Positions 10,091 through 20,091 of a stretch of DNA of 64,000 nucleotides are shown in pieces. A program made the position numbers and the translations under genes. The DNA comes from Scilla litardierei (lineage: Eukaryota > Streptophyta > Magnoliopsida > Asparagales > Asparagaceae). Positions within the stretch are counted from its first letter, which is position 1; each line of letters starts with the position of its first letter. The DNA lies in contig JAULAV010003585.1 in NCBI GenBank assembly GCA_030789695.1, positions 32,279 through 96,278 of the forward strand, in the 5' to 3' direction. The notes below the pieces were generated by a model. That model was not told where the DNA came from, ran no database searches, and was given only the letters and a program-made list of their open reading frames with translations.

Positions 10091-10390
10091 CAAAATCAAT
10101 GTTATAAAATGTTATAAAATGTTATAAAATTGACACATTTGATGCATGGATAAAAATGTCTAAATCATTTGAAATTTAATTTGTAAGTAGTTTAGTCATG
10201 TTAGATCACATCAAACAAAATGAATTTTTTATTTGGATTGCTCGTTTTTAAATTTAAGTTGGTAGGATCTGCAAATTTGATGCAAGTGTACCACAATCTA
10301 TATATATAATTGGACATGGTACAGTAGGTTAGACCAAGAATGCTTATTCATCCTAATTAAATTTAAGATATGGCATCCCAAATGAAAATT

Positions 10391-10600
10391 CATTCTGTAG
10401 ATCGTGGTCTAACATGTTTAAACTACTTTTAATAAAAAAATCAAATAATTTGGATATGTTTTACTCTTGCATCTAGTAGCAATAAATTAACAATAATTCT
10501 GCAACGTTGATTTTGCCACGACTTTTTGCATAGGTAAATCAAATCCAAAGAATTTTTATTTATAAGTAGTTTATTATGTTAGATCACATCTTTGTGGAAT
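10391..10600. mobile_element. Complete MITE with ~34-bp inverted ends
   Basis: Left end (10394-10428) reads GATCGTGGTCTAACATG then TTTAAACTACTT. The right end (10563-10593) is its approximate reverse complement, AAGTAGTTTATTATG then TTAGATCACATC. The length of about 200 bp, the absence of an ORF and the match to the split MITE at 7197-10213 support a small non-autonomous DNA transposon. The target duplication is not clear. Confidence 0.65.
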
Positions 10601-10658
10601 GGATTTCTAATCTCAGTAATCTAACCTTAAATCTGACTGGTATAGATCGACATGTTTA

Positions 10659-11011
10659 TGATTCGACTGGGGTGCCACAGCTTTAGTGGCAAACTTGCAA
10701 TTTTAGGCTCCAGGTGTATTTCGTAATATTAGGAAATCTGAATTACAAATGTATGGGTGTGGGTTCATTAAGATTATCAAAGATTTGATAAAAGAATATA
10801 AAGAAAGAAGATTAGGAGTAGGAAGATTTAGATCCTGGAAGAGTTAGGCTTTTCTCTCGAATTAAAAGGTAGGAGAGCGGTCATTCCCTTGAATTGAGAC
10901 CACCTATCTTTGTATTCCAGTTTGAAATCAAATAAAAATCACATCTTTTCTTTAAATCCAGTACAAAACCTTAAATTTATCCCCAATTCTCATCTGGATC
11001 GTATCACCATA
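10659..11011 (+). mobile_element. Solo LTR of the Reina-like LTR family
   Basis: 353 bp flanked by GTTTA at 10654-10658 and 11012-11016. It starts TGATTCG and holds the same landmarks as the LTR of element B: GAGAGCGGTCATTCCCTTGAA, then a CTATCTTTGTATTCCA-like stretch and AATAAAAATC. The 3' end is mutated (CCATA instead of CA). No internal sequence or second LTR is present, so it is a recombination-derived solo LTR. Confidence 0.6.
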
Positions 11012-12053
11012 GTTTAACTATATATTGTTGCACTGGTCTAGGCCTTGTTAGTCAGTGATGCTCGATAACAATCATTGTCACGTCTAATTTTAGAGCGGAT
11101 GTGCTGCCAAATTTCTTTCTAGCGAGGTGTGATAGTAGTCTCTTGAATTTAGTTATAACTGACTGGTAATCTAATTTAAAGAACCTCGTAGCCTATAAAA
11201 ATTAAGGAATAAGTTTCGATATTTGAAATAGTTTGGTGGTTAAAATAAAAATATAGAAATAACTCATGGCAATAGCTAGATCTTTATATACAATCATAGT
11301 GTGGCAAACTAACAAAACAACTTGTAAGTTTTATATGCATGTTAATGTGGAATGGGTGGAGGAAAGATGTGGGGATACTGGGGAAGAACTAATCTAAAGG
11401 ATAGATATGGATTTAGATATCTCGCCATTGGAATCTGACTATTACCGACTCTAACATCTCGTACACAGAGATTTTTGGACCTCACACGCAGGCAACCAAG
11501 CCCAATTGCCGGCCTATCAAGCTTAAGACTTTTTTCAAATGGCAAACAATGTTTTCGCAACTCTAAATTTTATTCAATCTCTTCATAATTAAAAAGTTGA
11601 ATATAATGCTATATATGCGCAAAATAATAACTCATATTCAAACTCCTAAATATACTTAAATAAAGACTCCTACAAAAATGTTCTTTAGAATAGTAAACTC
11701 AAAAAATACTCAAATTTCTTAGAAAAAAAATCTTAGAAAACTCAAATAACAAATTCTAAAAGGACTCAAAGATCATAAAACTAAATTGACTCAAACACTA
11801 AAATATTAATTTGATACCAAGTTAGATTTTCATCATTCTCACTTGTTTTGAAAAATTCACCACCTGAAGAATGATAGCAAAGAAGCACAATCCGACAAAA
11901 GTCAACAGTCTCTTATAGTTTAAGAATACTCTTCCTTGAAGTTTGAAACATAGAAAAATGGAAACCAAAGACAAGCATCTGCTATAGAATATGCCGAAGT
12001 CGCAAATAGTAGGAAAACATACAAAATCCATTTGATGGTCGGCTGTAGATGTT

Positions 12054-12900
12054 CTATTTGATGAAAACATACAAAATCCATTCGAGGTGCTCAACTATCT
12101 CAAACTTAACATGTGGCTTAAATAGCGGGTCCAATGTGAACTCAAATTGAGGAATGAATTCAGATACTACCTCGGACTTTATCTCTGGCTGTAGTTTCAT
12201 CTCAGGTTTGTGATCAGGATTTAATTCGGGCTCAATCGCAGACTCAGGCTCGGGCTCAAACTCGATTTCAGACCCAGACTCACGTTCTTGCTCAGGATCT
12301 AGCTTGGGATCGATCGTGGACTCGGTCTTGGGCTCTTGTTCAAGCTTCAAAAGCTTTCCTCATGCTCGTCTCCTTGGTGTTCAACCATACTTCTGATCGA
12401 CAACTCGACTCTTGGAGTGGGAGGGTATCAATACATTTTCTTCCCATTAAACATGAATGTATGTATGTTTGACCATCCAAAACTTCTTACATCTAGGTCA
12501 TACAAATAAAGCATACATAGTAAAATGTGTGTGGCATATATATTGGTGTAACATCACATCAAATATAATCATACTAGCTTGCAAGGTGAATAGTCACTAA
12601 ACATCATTGTGTAACTGGATACGCGATCTTATCAATCCAATTAATGTTATATGGTTGTGGATGATGTTCAGCTTTTAGAACCATTCTCTCTAAAGCTAAT
12701 GATAATATTAATATAACTATCTTCATCAATCATCAATTTATAGGATTTATCATCTGCCCAGATGTGGGTAGGAAAATGGTAATTCTACACCAATCTTCAT
12801 CACCTATTGGTGTTGTAGATAAAACCTAACAATATTCAGATGAGCACTAAACTAATGTAAGTCATCAACATCTTTAGTGCTCTCAATGTATATAACTTTC
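12054..12900 (-). pseudogene. Gypsy protease-region remnant of element H
   Basis: Read on the minus strand, about 12760-12440 resembles the retropepsin region of plant gypsy elements whose active site reads IIDGGSCTN: here it is LMIDEDSYINI near 12745, followed by remnants of a VxPYxxxW-type stretch and, near 12450, FMFNGKKMY, corresponding to the SFEMNGKKI-type segment. A following open frame (12350-12054) is acidic and repetitive (EPEPES, EPELNPD), like a linker downstream of the protease. Many stops show decay. Gag, reverse transcriptase and integrase are not recognisable. Confidence 0.5.
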
Positions 12901-13445
12901 TTCTATCATTCTGTCGAAACATGTCTTGGCTCAAACTGGCTTGTAGCTGGCTTAAATGAATCGAAAAGCAAAGCGAATCCAAAATCATCAAAAATAGCTA
13001 ACATGAAGTAAATAGCTAAAATCCCTAAGAATCTTTTGAAATTCTGAAATTTTACTGAAGCGACTTCAAAATCAAAAGAATAAAGGAAACCCCCAATTTG
13101 CACTACAACAAGCATATTTGGATTTGAACTTAGTTTTAGTTTCAGGGATTCGGAATTTAGGTGGTGTCGATGGTGGTGAGGATGGTTGTAAAGATTAGGT
13201 TTAGGTTAGGGTTTCGGTTGGGACTGAGGAGGAAGAAGTATACTACAATTTTTTATTTTTTATTGTTTTTGCTTTTGTTGTATCAGAAGAACGATTTTTC
13301 TACCGTAACTCAAATTGAATTTTTTGTCTTATACTATAAATTATTATTTTCTTTTTTTGCTAAACCTTAATCAAATGAAATAAGAAGAAAGACAAAAGAT
13401 AATAAAAATAGAATTTAGCTCTGATACTAACTTGATGTGGAACTT

Positions 13446-13790
13446 TGATGTGATTCAGATGAGAAATAAAGATAAAAATAGGATTTTTGTAATAAATTTG
13501 GGAAAAAGATGGGAGTTTTATTAGATCTCAAAATGGAATAACAAAATAGTGGACTTCTTTCGAGCGAAGACCGCTCGGCCTAGCTTTTACTTCGAAAAAA
13601 GTATTAATCTCCACAAACTAGGGTTCTATCAACCTCCTAGTATTTGTTCTTCACAAAATTCACCATGAATCCCTAACACTAGCCATCACCACCTTATAAT
13701 CGCGATTTCAGTCCATAATTACAGAAATTACTAAAATATCCCTAAAGCCAAAAATTACAAAATTGCCCCCTTGTTCTTGCAATCGCATCA
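13446..13790 (-). repeat. 3' LTR of element C
   Basis: 345 bp, paired with 17246-17587. The LTRs differ by numerous substitutions, indicating an old insertion. Confidence 0.87.
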
Positions 13791-14084
13791 CTACTCCACC
13801 AAAGAACCACCTTGTCCTCAAGGTGGTGACATGAAATCTATGAGGCATGCTACTCCAAATGGAGGTGAGTGTCCCTCCTGATTCCCCTTCCTAAGCTGTT
13901 ATGCATTCATCATCTTTGACCATCAAGACCTGAAGAGCGTGGTCGTGCAATGATATTCTGGCGTGAACTTCTCGTCATATCGAAAGCATATTTCCTGCTT
14001 GCATTGCATATTTCCTGCTTGCGTTTATTCTGGATCTCAGCCTCGACAAGACGCTTGAACCTGCTATCAGCTCGAGGCTCGATG

Positions 14085-15731
14085 TGTTGGATACAACGAT
14101 CGATGACTTCGTGTTTGATGATAACAAATGTGTGTGAACGATTTAATATGTGTGCTAAGTGTTTTCAGGAATGGCACTCTCGCGAATACTCAAAGAGAGA
14201 CTAGCCAAAAGTGATGGAGGAATTGATATACACACTTCAAGTGGACTAAGTCAAAGATGGATAATATGGCTACAAAAATTGGACTAAGTCAAAGATGAGA
14301 AGATACGGAGCAAATCAATTCAAATCCATATTTGAATTGATTCAAATCAATTGGTGTAACATTCAAATCCTAATGTCATGCAAATTGAAGACTTGGTCAA
14401 AGATGAAGAGATATGGAGAATCTCATGCAAATCAAAGGTGATTAAATGAGATCCAATTCAAATCCTATAGCTACTCAAATTGAATCACATAGCTATCCAT
14501 ATTCAAACTCCATATCCAAAGAGATTCACTCAAATCCTAATCAATTTAGGATTTCTTCCAATCTCCATCAAATATGGGATTCTAATTGATTCTATTATAT
14601 CACATCATATCCTATATAAACCCATACTCAAATAGTGAGATTTTGAGAGAGAGGTAACCAAAGAAATTTGGCCACAACCCTAGAGAAAAGCTTCATGGCC
14701 ACAACTTTGCAAGGAGCTCGACGAACGACTCTAAAAAATGCATAACTTTCTTCACAGAGCTCGGATCGACGAACCGCTTGCGCCAGGACGATCACAACTC
14801 AGTGCTCTACAACATGGTGATATTTTTCGATTTTAATCTCTTTATTAAATCAGTGGTTTTTATTTTAGCATGAGTTGTATTCTGAATAGCTTCATATATT
14901 GCATCATCTCCTAGGCCAAAGTTCATCTCCTCCATGCCATTGGCCGCAAGCTACTTCTCTAAGTTACTCTCCACATCTCCTTGCGCAACTCCATAGCCTA
15001 AACACACATCAAGGCCGCAACATACTTGAAGTCTTCAAGCCTTGGCCGCAAGTTCCACTGGAGAGAGCTTCAACACATTGTGCAACACTTCAAAGAGGTC
15101 CTCAACACATTGTGCAACAATAGAAGACAAGGAGCATCAATACCGCAAGTTCTCGAGGGGGCAAATCATCTAGGTTGCAACTTCCAGAGGCGAGGACGCG
15201 ACGTTGGCAACGACATCCAGTCAGATACGATCTGACCTGAGCTGATTGACAGAGACGACTGCCGCTACACAAACTGAGAATCTCTAAACTCTTTACTATT
15301 ATTTTGTGTAGTTGTATAGATCTCTGTAGAGAAAACTTTACCATTGTTATGTTTTGGGGTCTTGTCTAGTTGGTCTAGACAAGAGGGCTTGGCTAGTTGG
15401 GACTAGCCAATAGAAATCTTTTACTAGGATTAATCTTGTTGACCACGTGTGTTGTGGGGTACTGAAGAGCATGTCGAGTGTAGAGACGTAGAGAGGTGCT
15501 CTAGTCATGCTCTAGCTTGTGGTTGTACTTGGTACATGATTAATACTATAGTATCTGCTTTGGGGGGCTGGACGTAGGTCGTTAGGACGACCGAACCAGG
15601 GTAACTCTGATGTGCATCTATGTTTGTGCATTATTTACTCTGCATGTGCTTATAACTGCGTGTGATTGTTCCTGGGTTGCACGAATATTTTATTAGCATA
15701 TTCACCCCTAGGCTACGATACAGATCCAACA
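14085..15731 (+). mobile_element. Copia solo LTR inside element C
   Basis: 1,647 bp with perfect CGATG target duplications (14080-14084, 15732-15736) and matching ends TGTTGGAT / ATCCAACA. The start includes GTGTTTGATGATAACAAATG, typical of SIRE/Maximus-type copia LTRs. A TATA box TATATAAA lies at 14613-14620. No coding sequence is present, so it is a solo LTR formed by recombination between two LTRs. It separates the gag of element C into 13791-14084 and 15732-17245. Confidence 0.9.
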
Positions 15732-15736
15732 CGATG

Positions 15737-17223
15737 TTCTTCTCCTAGCTCATTTGGACCCCTTCAGTATATGATTTTTGTATCTCCATTATAACATTAG
15801 TGCAAAATGTTACACCGCTCATCACTCCCTTGGCCCGCCACTCCTCTATGAGCCAATCCTTTATCATCTGGGCCAACTCCATTGTGTCCAGTAGCCTCTC
15901 GGTCTCTGTATGTGTAGCTCAACCTGGATGTCTGCTTTAAGACCCTTCATGAAGCTCCCCTCCAAGGAGTCTGAAAATCCTCGCATGCAGCCTGAAAGCA
16001 TCTAACTTCTTTACATACACCCTAACGATACCCTCTTGCCTAAGTATACAGATCAACTTATGTCGGTTTTTCCCCTGCTGTCACGAAATTTATAAAGCAG
16101 GCAGTCCTTAAATTCCTCCCATAAACGTACAGGCCGCCTCTGCTCTCTTCACTGATATCAGGATAAGACTTTTCCCTCCAGACATATCCCAACCGTCGCC
16201 AACTTCTCCGCTTCCATGAGAAGGGTCACCTCAAAGTATCTCTCCGCTCTATAAATCCATCCATACGGGTCCTCTTCTTTAAATATGGGCATCTTCAATT
16301 TTCTGACCTTGGGTTCGATGTTGAAAAACCTCATGCATGGCTCACCCGCGAAACTAACTTTAATGTAGATGTCGATGCAGGCCACGTGGAGCCTCAAAGT
16401 CTCCAAATCGGCATGTCTTTGCTCCATCGTCGTCCTCGCAACCATCTTCCCAATGAAAACCGCATCCATCTTCCGCATATTCCGACACCTCATTATGGTA
16501 TCCATCAAACTCTGTATAGTCCAGAACCGGTCGCCAACATCTTGCTCCAGTAAACCAGGGGCCGTGGGGCCCCGTGAAGTCTTCCAGGACAGCACCAAAC
16601 CCCTAAGGGTTCTCCAATGATCGTCGAGACCTTGGACAAGCGGTCCAGCCTGGCGGGCTGCCCGGGGGCCGCGGGTCCCCAAGTGGTCCAACTAGGGCTC
16701 GACGAGTCCCTAGTAGGCCACCAAGGTACTGTGAGGTCACACGCGGCCATGTCGAGGGTCGAGATGGCCCTGTCGGCCCGCCATGGGGCTGTGGCCCCAT
16801 GCGGCCCACCACAAGGTTGTGGTGCCCCTGACGAGGGTTCATGAAGTCCCCATATGGGTTCCTCTGCTGCATCATCAAACACATCTTCTGTGCCGGTTAG
16901 AAGTCCTTCAACAAAGCCTTCGACTTTCTCTTTCTCTTTTGCCAAAGTTCGTGCTTTTGTGTCAGATCTGAGTTGATATCCCCTCCTTTGCCCAGATCTG
17001 ACGTCTTCCCCTATTGCTTCTTTACGAGTTATTGCGAAAGTTGATGTGTTACTTGTGCAAATGCTTCCAAAGCTGCTCTCGTCCTTACCTCTGATGCCTT
17101 CATCATAGATTCGATTGACGATAGCCTTTCCTCCATTGATTTCTCTAATGCTTTCACTTCGACATTAAGTTTTTCCTCCAAAGTTTCAATCTTTTTTGTC
17201 ATCGCCGCTGCCATTGATGCCAA
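15737..17223 (-). pseudogene. Decayed gag of element C
   Basis: The gag starts near 17223 (MASMAAAMTKKIETLEEKL) with a charged coiled-coil segment, passes through a Pro/Gly-rich region with several frame changes (about 16900-16560), and reaches the gag core at about 16330-16150 (RKLKMPIFKEEDPYGWIYRAERYF, shown here only as a label of the segment). Later core fragments run to about 15860 in other frames. The zinc-knuckle region is disrupted, with part of it on the far side of the solo LTR (about 14000-13920). No pol domain is found. The order and motifs match the gag of element A. Confidence 0.72.
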
Positions 17224-17245
17224 GATCAGTGATGTGATACCAATT

Positions 17246-17587
17246 TGATGTGATTCAGATGAGAAATAAAGATAAAATTAGAGTTTTGTAGTGGATTTAG
17301 GAAAAAGATGGGATTTTTATTAGATTTTAAAAGGAAATAACAAGATAGTGGACCTCTTTCGAGAGGAGGCCACTCTCCTAACTTTTACTTCGAGAAAGGC
17401 CTAAATCTCCCCAAACTAGGGTTCTATCAACCTCCTAGTATTTCTTCTTCACAAAATACACCATGAATATCTAACCCTAGCCGTCATCGCCTTATAATCG
17501 CTATTTCAGTCCAGAATTACAAAAATTACAAAAATACATCTGAAGCCTAAAATTACAAGATTGCATATGGTTCATGCTATTGCATCA
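17246..17587 (-). repeat. 5' LTR of element C
   Basis: 342 bp, adjoining the primer-binding site at its left edge. Confidence 0.87.
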
Positions 17588-18073
17588 AACATACGGGAGA
17601 AAGATATGTTGTGAAAATTAGGTAAGAACTAATCTCAAGGATAGATGTGAGTTTAGGCCTCTAACCACGAAATTATGACGGTTATCAACTCCAACACCTC
17701 GCATGTGACGATTTTTCAGACCTCACGCATAGGCAACTAAACCTACTCGCACGTCTCTCATTCTCAAGGTTTTTTCAAATGGCAAACACTATTAACACCA
17801 CTCCAAATTTTATCCAATCTCTATAAGTAGGAAGTTGAATACAATACCATACATTTAGGTAAAAAGACTAATTTGACTCTCAGTTAAATTTTTAAATAGA
17901 TTCAAATAAAAACATCTAAATAAAATAAAAGAGTTCCTTAGACTTGGAAACTCAAAAAAGACTAAAATTTCTTAGAAAAGAAAACTTCAGGAAGACTCAA
18001 TAGACATTTTAAAAGGACACAAAAACCATAAAATTAAATTGGCGCAAACACAAACATTAATTTGATATCATGT

Positions 18074-18939
18074 AAGCTTCCTATAACATGTCATATAATA
18101 TGTATCAGTATACGAGACTATACTCACAAATCACTTACCAGAAATGTTTAAACGAAAATATGAAACATAAATCAAGTTCAAGGAACTGACGTACTCACAG
18201 ACAGGCAAGGAGCATTGGTCAAAGTGTGAATTAAACTTGTCAGTGCCACACATGTAAAAGTAACTAAAAGCATCTTAGAAACAGTTCACTGTGATGATAA
18301 AGTCCAAAACCCTGCACTTTTGCTAAATATCATAAAATAGTATGTATGCCCTGATCGTACACAGAATCATTTCTATCACTGTGATTTTCACATCGGTACA
18401 ACACTAAAATTCAGTAGGACCACCGAATTGTAGGCTCCAATTAGCACAATTCCAAAAATCCATATCAATGGTAAATGCTAGGAAGTTTTGCCAAGTCAAG
18501 TATGGTATACTTGTTCAAAATATGTTGAGGGTTATAAGCATGCAAATCGTTGCCTACATAATTTATTTTAACAGCTCAAGCTAATCAGCGCTCAATTCAT
18601 ATAGAGTGTAGCCCACAAGGCTGACTAGTTCCTTTCCTATTCTGGTACCAATGTTGAACAACTTTTTCTTAAATAACCTAATCAGAATGATACAAGCTGC
18701 TAATGGGTGATGAAGACAAGGAATATTGCCAACCCATTTCAGAAAGCTCCATCAGCTTTTATTAAACTTAGCATGCCAGAAGCTTAGTGAATGTCACATA
18801 AGATCAGGCAAATTGTATGTGAATACAATCTTTCTTCTATCTAACAGATAATTCAAATATTATACACAAGCTGTGCACATAAAACATGGTAATGAAACGA
18901 TGATCCTAATAAACGTTTATGAAATCACCAAATAAATAC
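18074..18939. other. Intron 6 of NHD1, proximal part
   Basis: No repeat family or gene is recognisable. This stretch adjoins the splice donor of exon 6 (GT at 18939-18938 on the minus strand). I searched it on the minus strand for the next antiporter exon and found none. Confidence 0.5.
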
Positions 18940-19060
18940 CTTCATTGTTTGCACAGTGGAAATCTGACCATGAATCCATAACATGGTCGTTGTCACATCA
19001 CCAATAGGTGTCCATGCACCACCAGCATTTGCCGCTATGACGACAACAGCACCTAAAAAC
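18940..19060 (-). CDS. NHD1: NHD1 exon 6
   Basis: 121 bp: one base finishing the Lys codon split by intron 5, then 40 codons. Acceptor CCTATCTGAAG|GTTTTT, donor ATGAAG|GTATTT. Contains the strongly conserved motif AANAGGAWTPIGDVTT, followed by MLWIHGQIST. The motif matches the second Asn/Asp-containing half-membrane region of the NhaD family and is the clearest identifier of the gene. The reading frame joins exon 5 precisely (EYR-K-FLGAVVV), although 25,384 bp of intron lie between. Confidence 0.94.
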
Positions 19061-19807
19061 CTTCAGATAGGATACAATTAGGGAAACATACTTTTATGGG
19101 ATTCAAAATGTTGGTGCACAAGTAGATGCTTTTTGCTGCACAAGTAGATGCTTTTTGCTGCACAAGTAGATGCTTTTTGCTTGGTAATTACTACATTCTG
19201 TAATGCTGATAATAACAAGGTGGGCACAGTAAACATCACTATGGAAGATAGCAAACTCAACACATCTACCTCTTACACCATACATGGGAAAGGGGGGAAT
19301 GACATTCATATTCCAACAGCTGGAAGATAAACGGTGAACTATCCTAAACAATGTCACCAATAATCATAATCTACGTGCCCTAAAAGGCTAAAACACAAGT
19401 GGATAAAGAATCGTCTGCTTGGGTAATTTAAACCATGAATCTCATGTTCCATTTTTTTTCTACATTCAATTATCAAACCCTTAATCCATTAATTAGATGT
19501 CATTAGACCATGTCATGTTTCATTTAAATGTTTGATGATATGCAGATCAAGACGGTGGTTGTCATCAATTGGGATATTCCAAAACATTATTCTAAACTGC
19601 ATTTGTCAGGAATATAAGAAAATTAAGACCATAAAGAACGTATTGATATGGTCAAAGAAAAAGCAGATATTAAATAATTTCCACAGATGCATCCTATAGC
19701 ATGTTTCCAAGTTAAAATAATTTTTATATTCCCATTTTATTAGGCCCATAACTCGATAAGCATTGGTTTCAATCCCTCACTGATAATGAGAATCAGATGG
19801 CACATGC
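19061..19807. other. Intron 5 of NHD1, 3' end
   Basis: No gene. A short tandem repeat of 21 bp (CACAAGTAGATGCTTTTTGCT) occurs about three times at 19119-19180. The rest is unclassified AT-rich intron sequence up to the element at 19808. Confidence 0.55.
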
Positions 19808-20058
19808 TGATAGGCCGGCACACGGCAAAACAAAGGGGCGACGGTTCATTAGTGAGGATTTTATTATAAATAAGAGGGGAGAGATCATGAGGAGGGTTAT
19901 GCAAAAAAATTGTGAGAGGTCAGTAGTTATTATCTAGATTAGTTAGCCCTAGGTTATTGGGAGAGTGGCCTTCCTCTAGAATTGAGTCCTAATCTTGTGG
20001 TTCCAAATCCTAAATCAATACTTATCTTTTTGCCCTAAATTTTTCCATAATCCTATCA
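19808..20058 (+). repeat. 5' LTR of element E
   Basis: 251 bp. It lacks the ~180-bp tandem repeat region present in the 3' LTR (31751-31930). Confidence 0.78.
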
Positions 20059-20091
20059 AATTAGAATCAAATCACTTAGATTTGGTACCAA

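Larger units (their letters stand above)
7197..10213. mobile_element. MITE split by element B
   Basis: The flanks of element B (7278-10090) form an inverted repeat. The left flank carries AACATGTCTAAACTACTT and AAATGATTTAGACATG. The right flank (about 10140-10213) carries their reverse complements, ending ATGTTAGATCACATC. The neighbouring MITE at 10391-10600 has the same ends (GATGTGATCTAACATG type). The original element was probably about 200 bp. Its superfamily is not clear from the ends. A 13-bp unit 'atgttataaa..' repeats three times at 10100-10135. Confidence 0.6.
13446..17587 (-). mobile_element. Gag-remnant LTR retrotransposon, element C
   Basis: Minus strand. LTRs are 17246-17587 (5', 342 bp) and 13446-13790 (3', 345 bp), both starting TGATGTGATTCAG on the plus strand and ending GCATCA. 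Flanks AACTT (13441-13445) and AACAT (17588-17592) are a target duplication with one mismatch, inside the right LTR of element H. Primer site TTGGTATCACATC lies at 17244-17232. The 3' block CCACCTTGAGGACAAGGTGG with a following purine run (about 13825-13791) is intact. The interior is gag only and is interrupted by a copia solo LTR at 14085-15731. Without that insertion the element is about 2.5 kb. Confidence 0.87.
11343..18068 (-). mobile_element. Decayed gypsy-type LTR element H, host of nested insertions
   Basis: About 2.58 kb once the inserted element C is removed. LTRs: 11343-11817, and 13434-13445 joined to 17588-18068 (the right one is interrupted by element C). The two copies align over their full length, for example GAACTAATCT, 'cctcacacgcaggcaac' / 'cctcacgcataggcaac' and 'tttttcaaatggcaaac'. 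CATGT at 11338-11342 and 18069-18073 is a candidate target duplication, but it leaves an LTR end without the usual CA; an end two bases further right is the alternative. A primer site TTAGTATCAGAGC (minus, about 13431-13419) adjoins the right LTR. The 1.6-kb interior keeps only protease-region remnants. Confidence 0.7.

Noticed and set aside
12054..12350. Acidic 98-codon frame as a host gene
   Set aside because: It is low-complexity and sits inside decayed gypsy element H after a protease remnant.
1..18939. NHD1 exons 7 and later
   Set aside because: Scanned the minus strand for the conserved C-terminal antiporter segments and found none; they are presumed to lie beyond the left edge.
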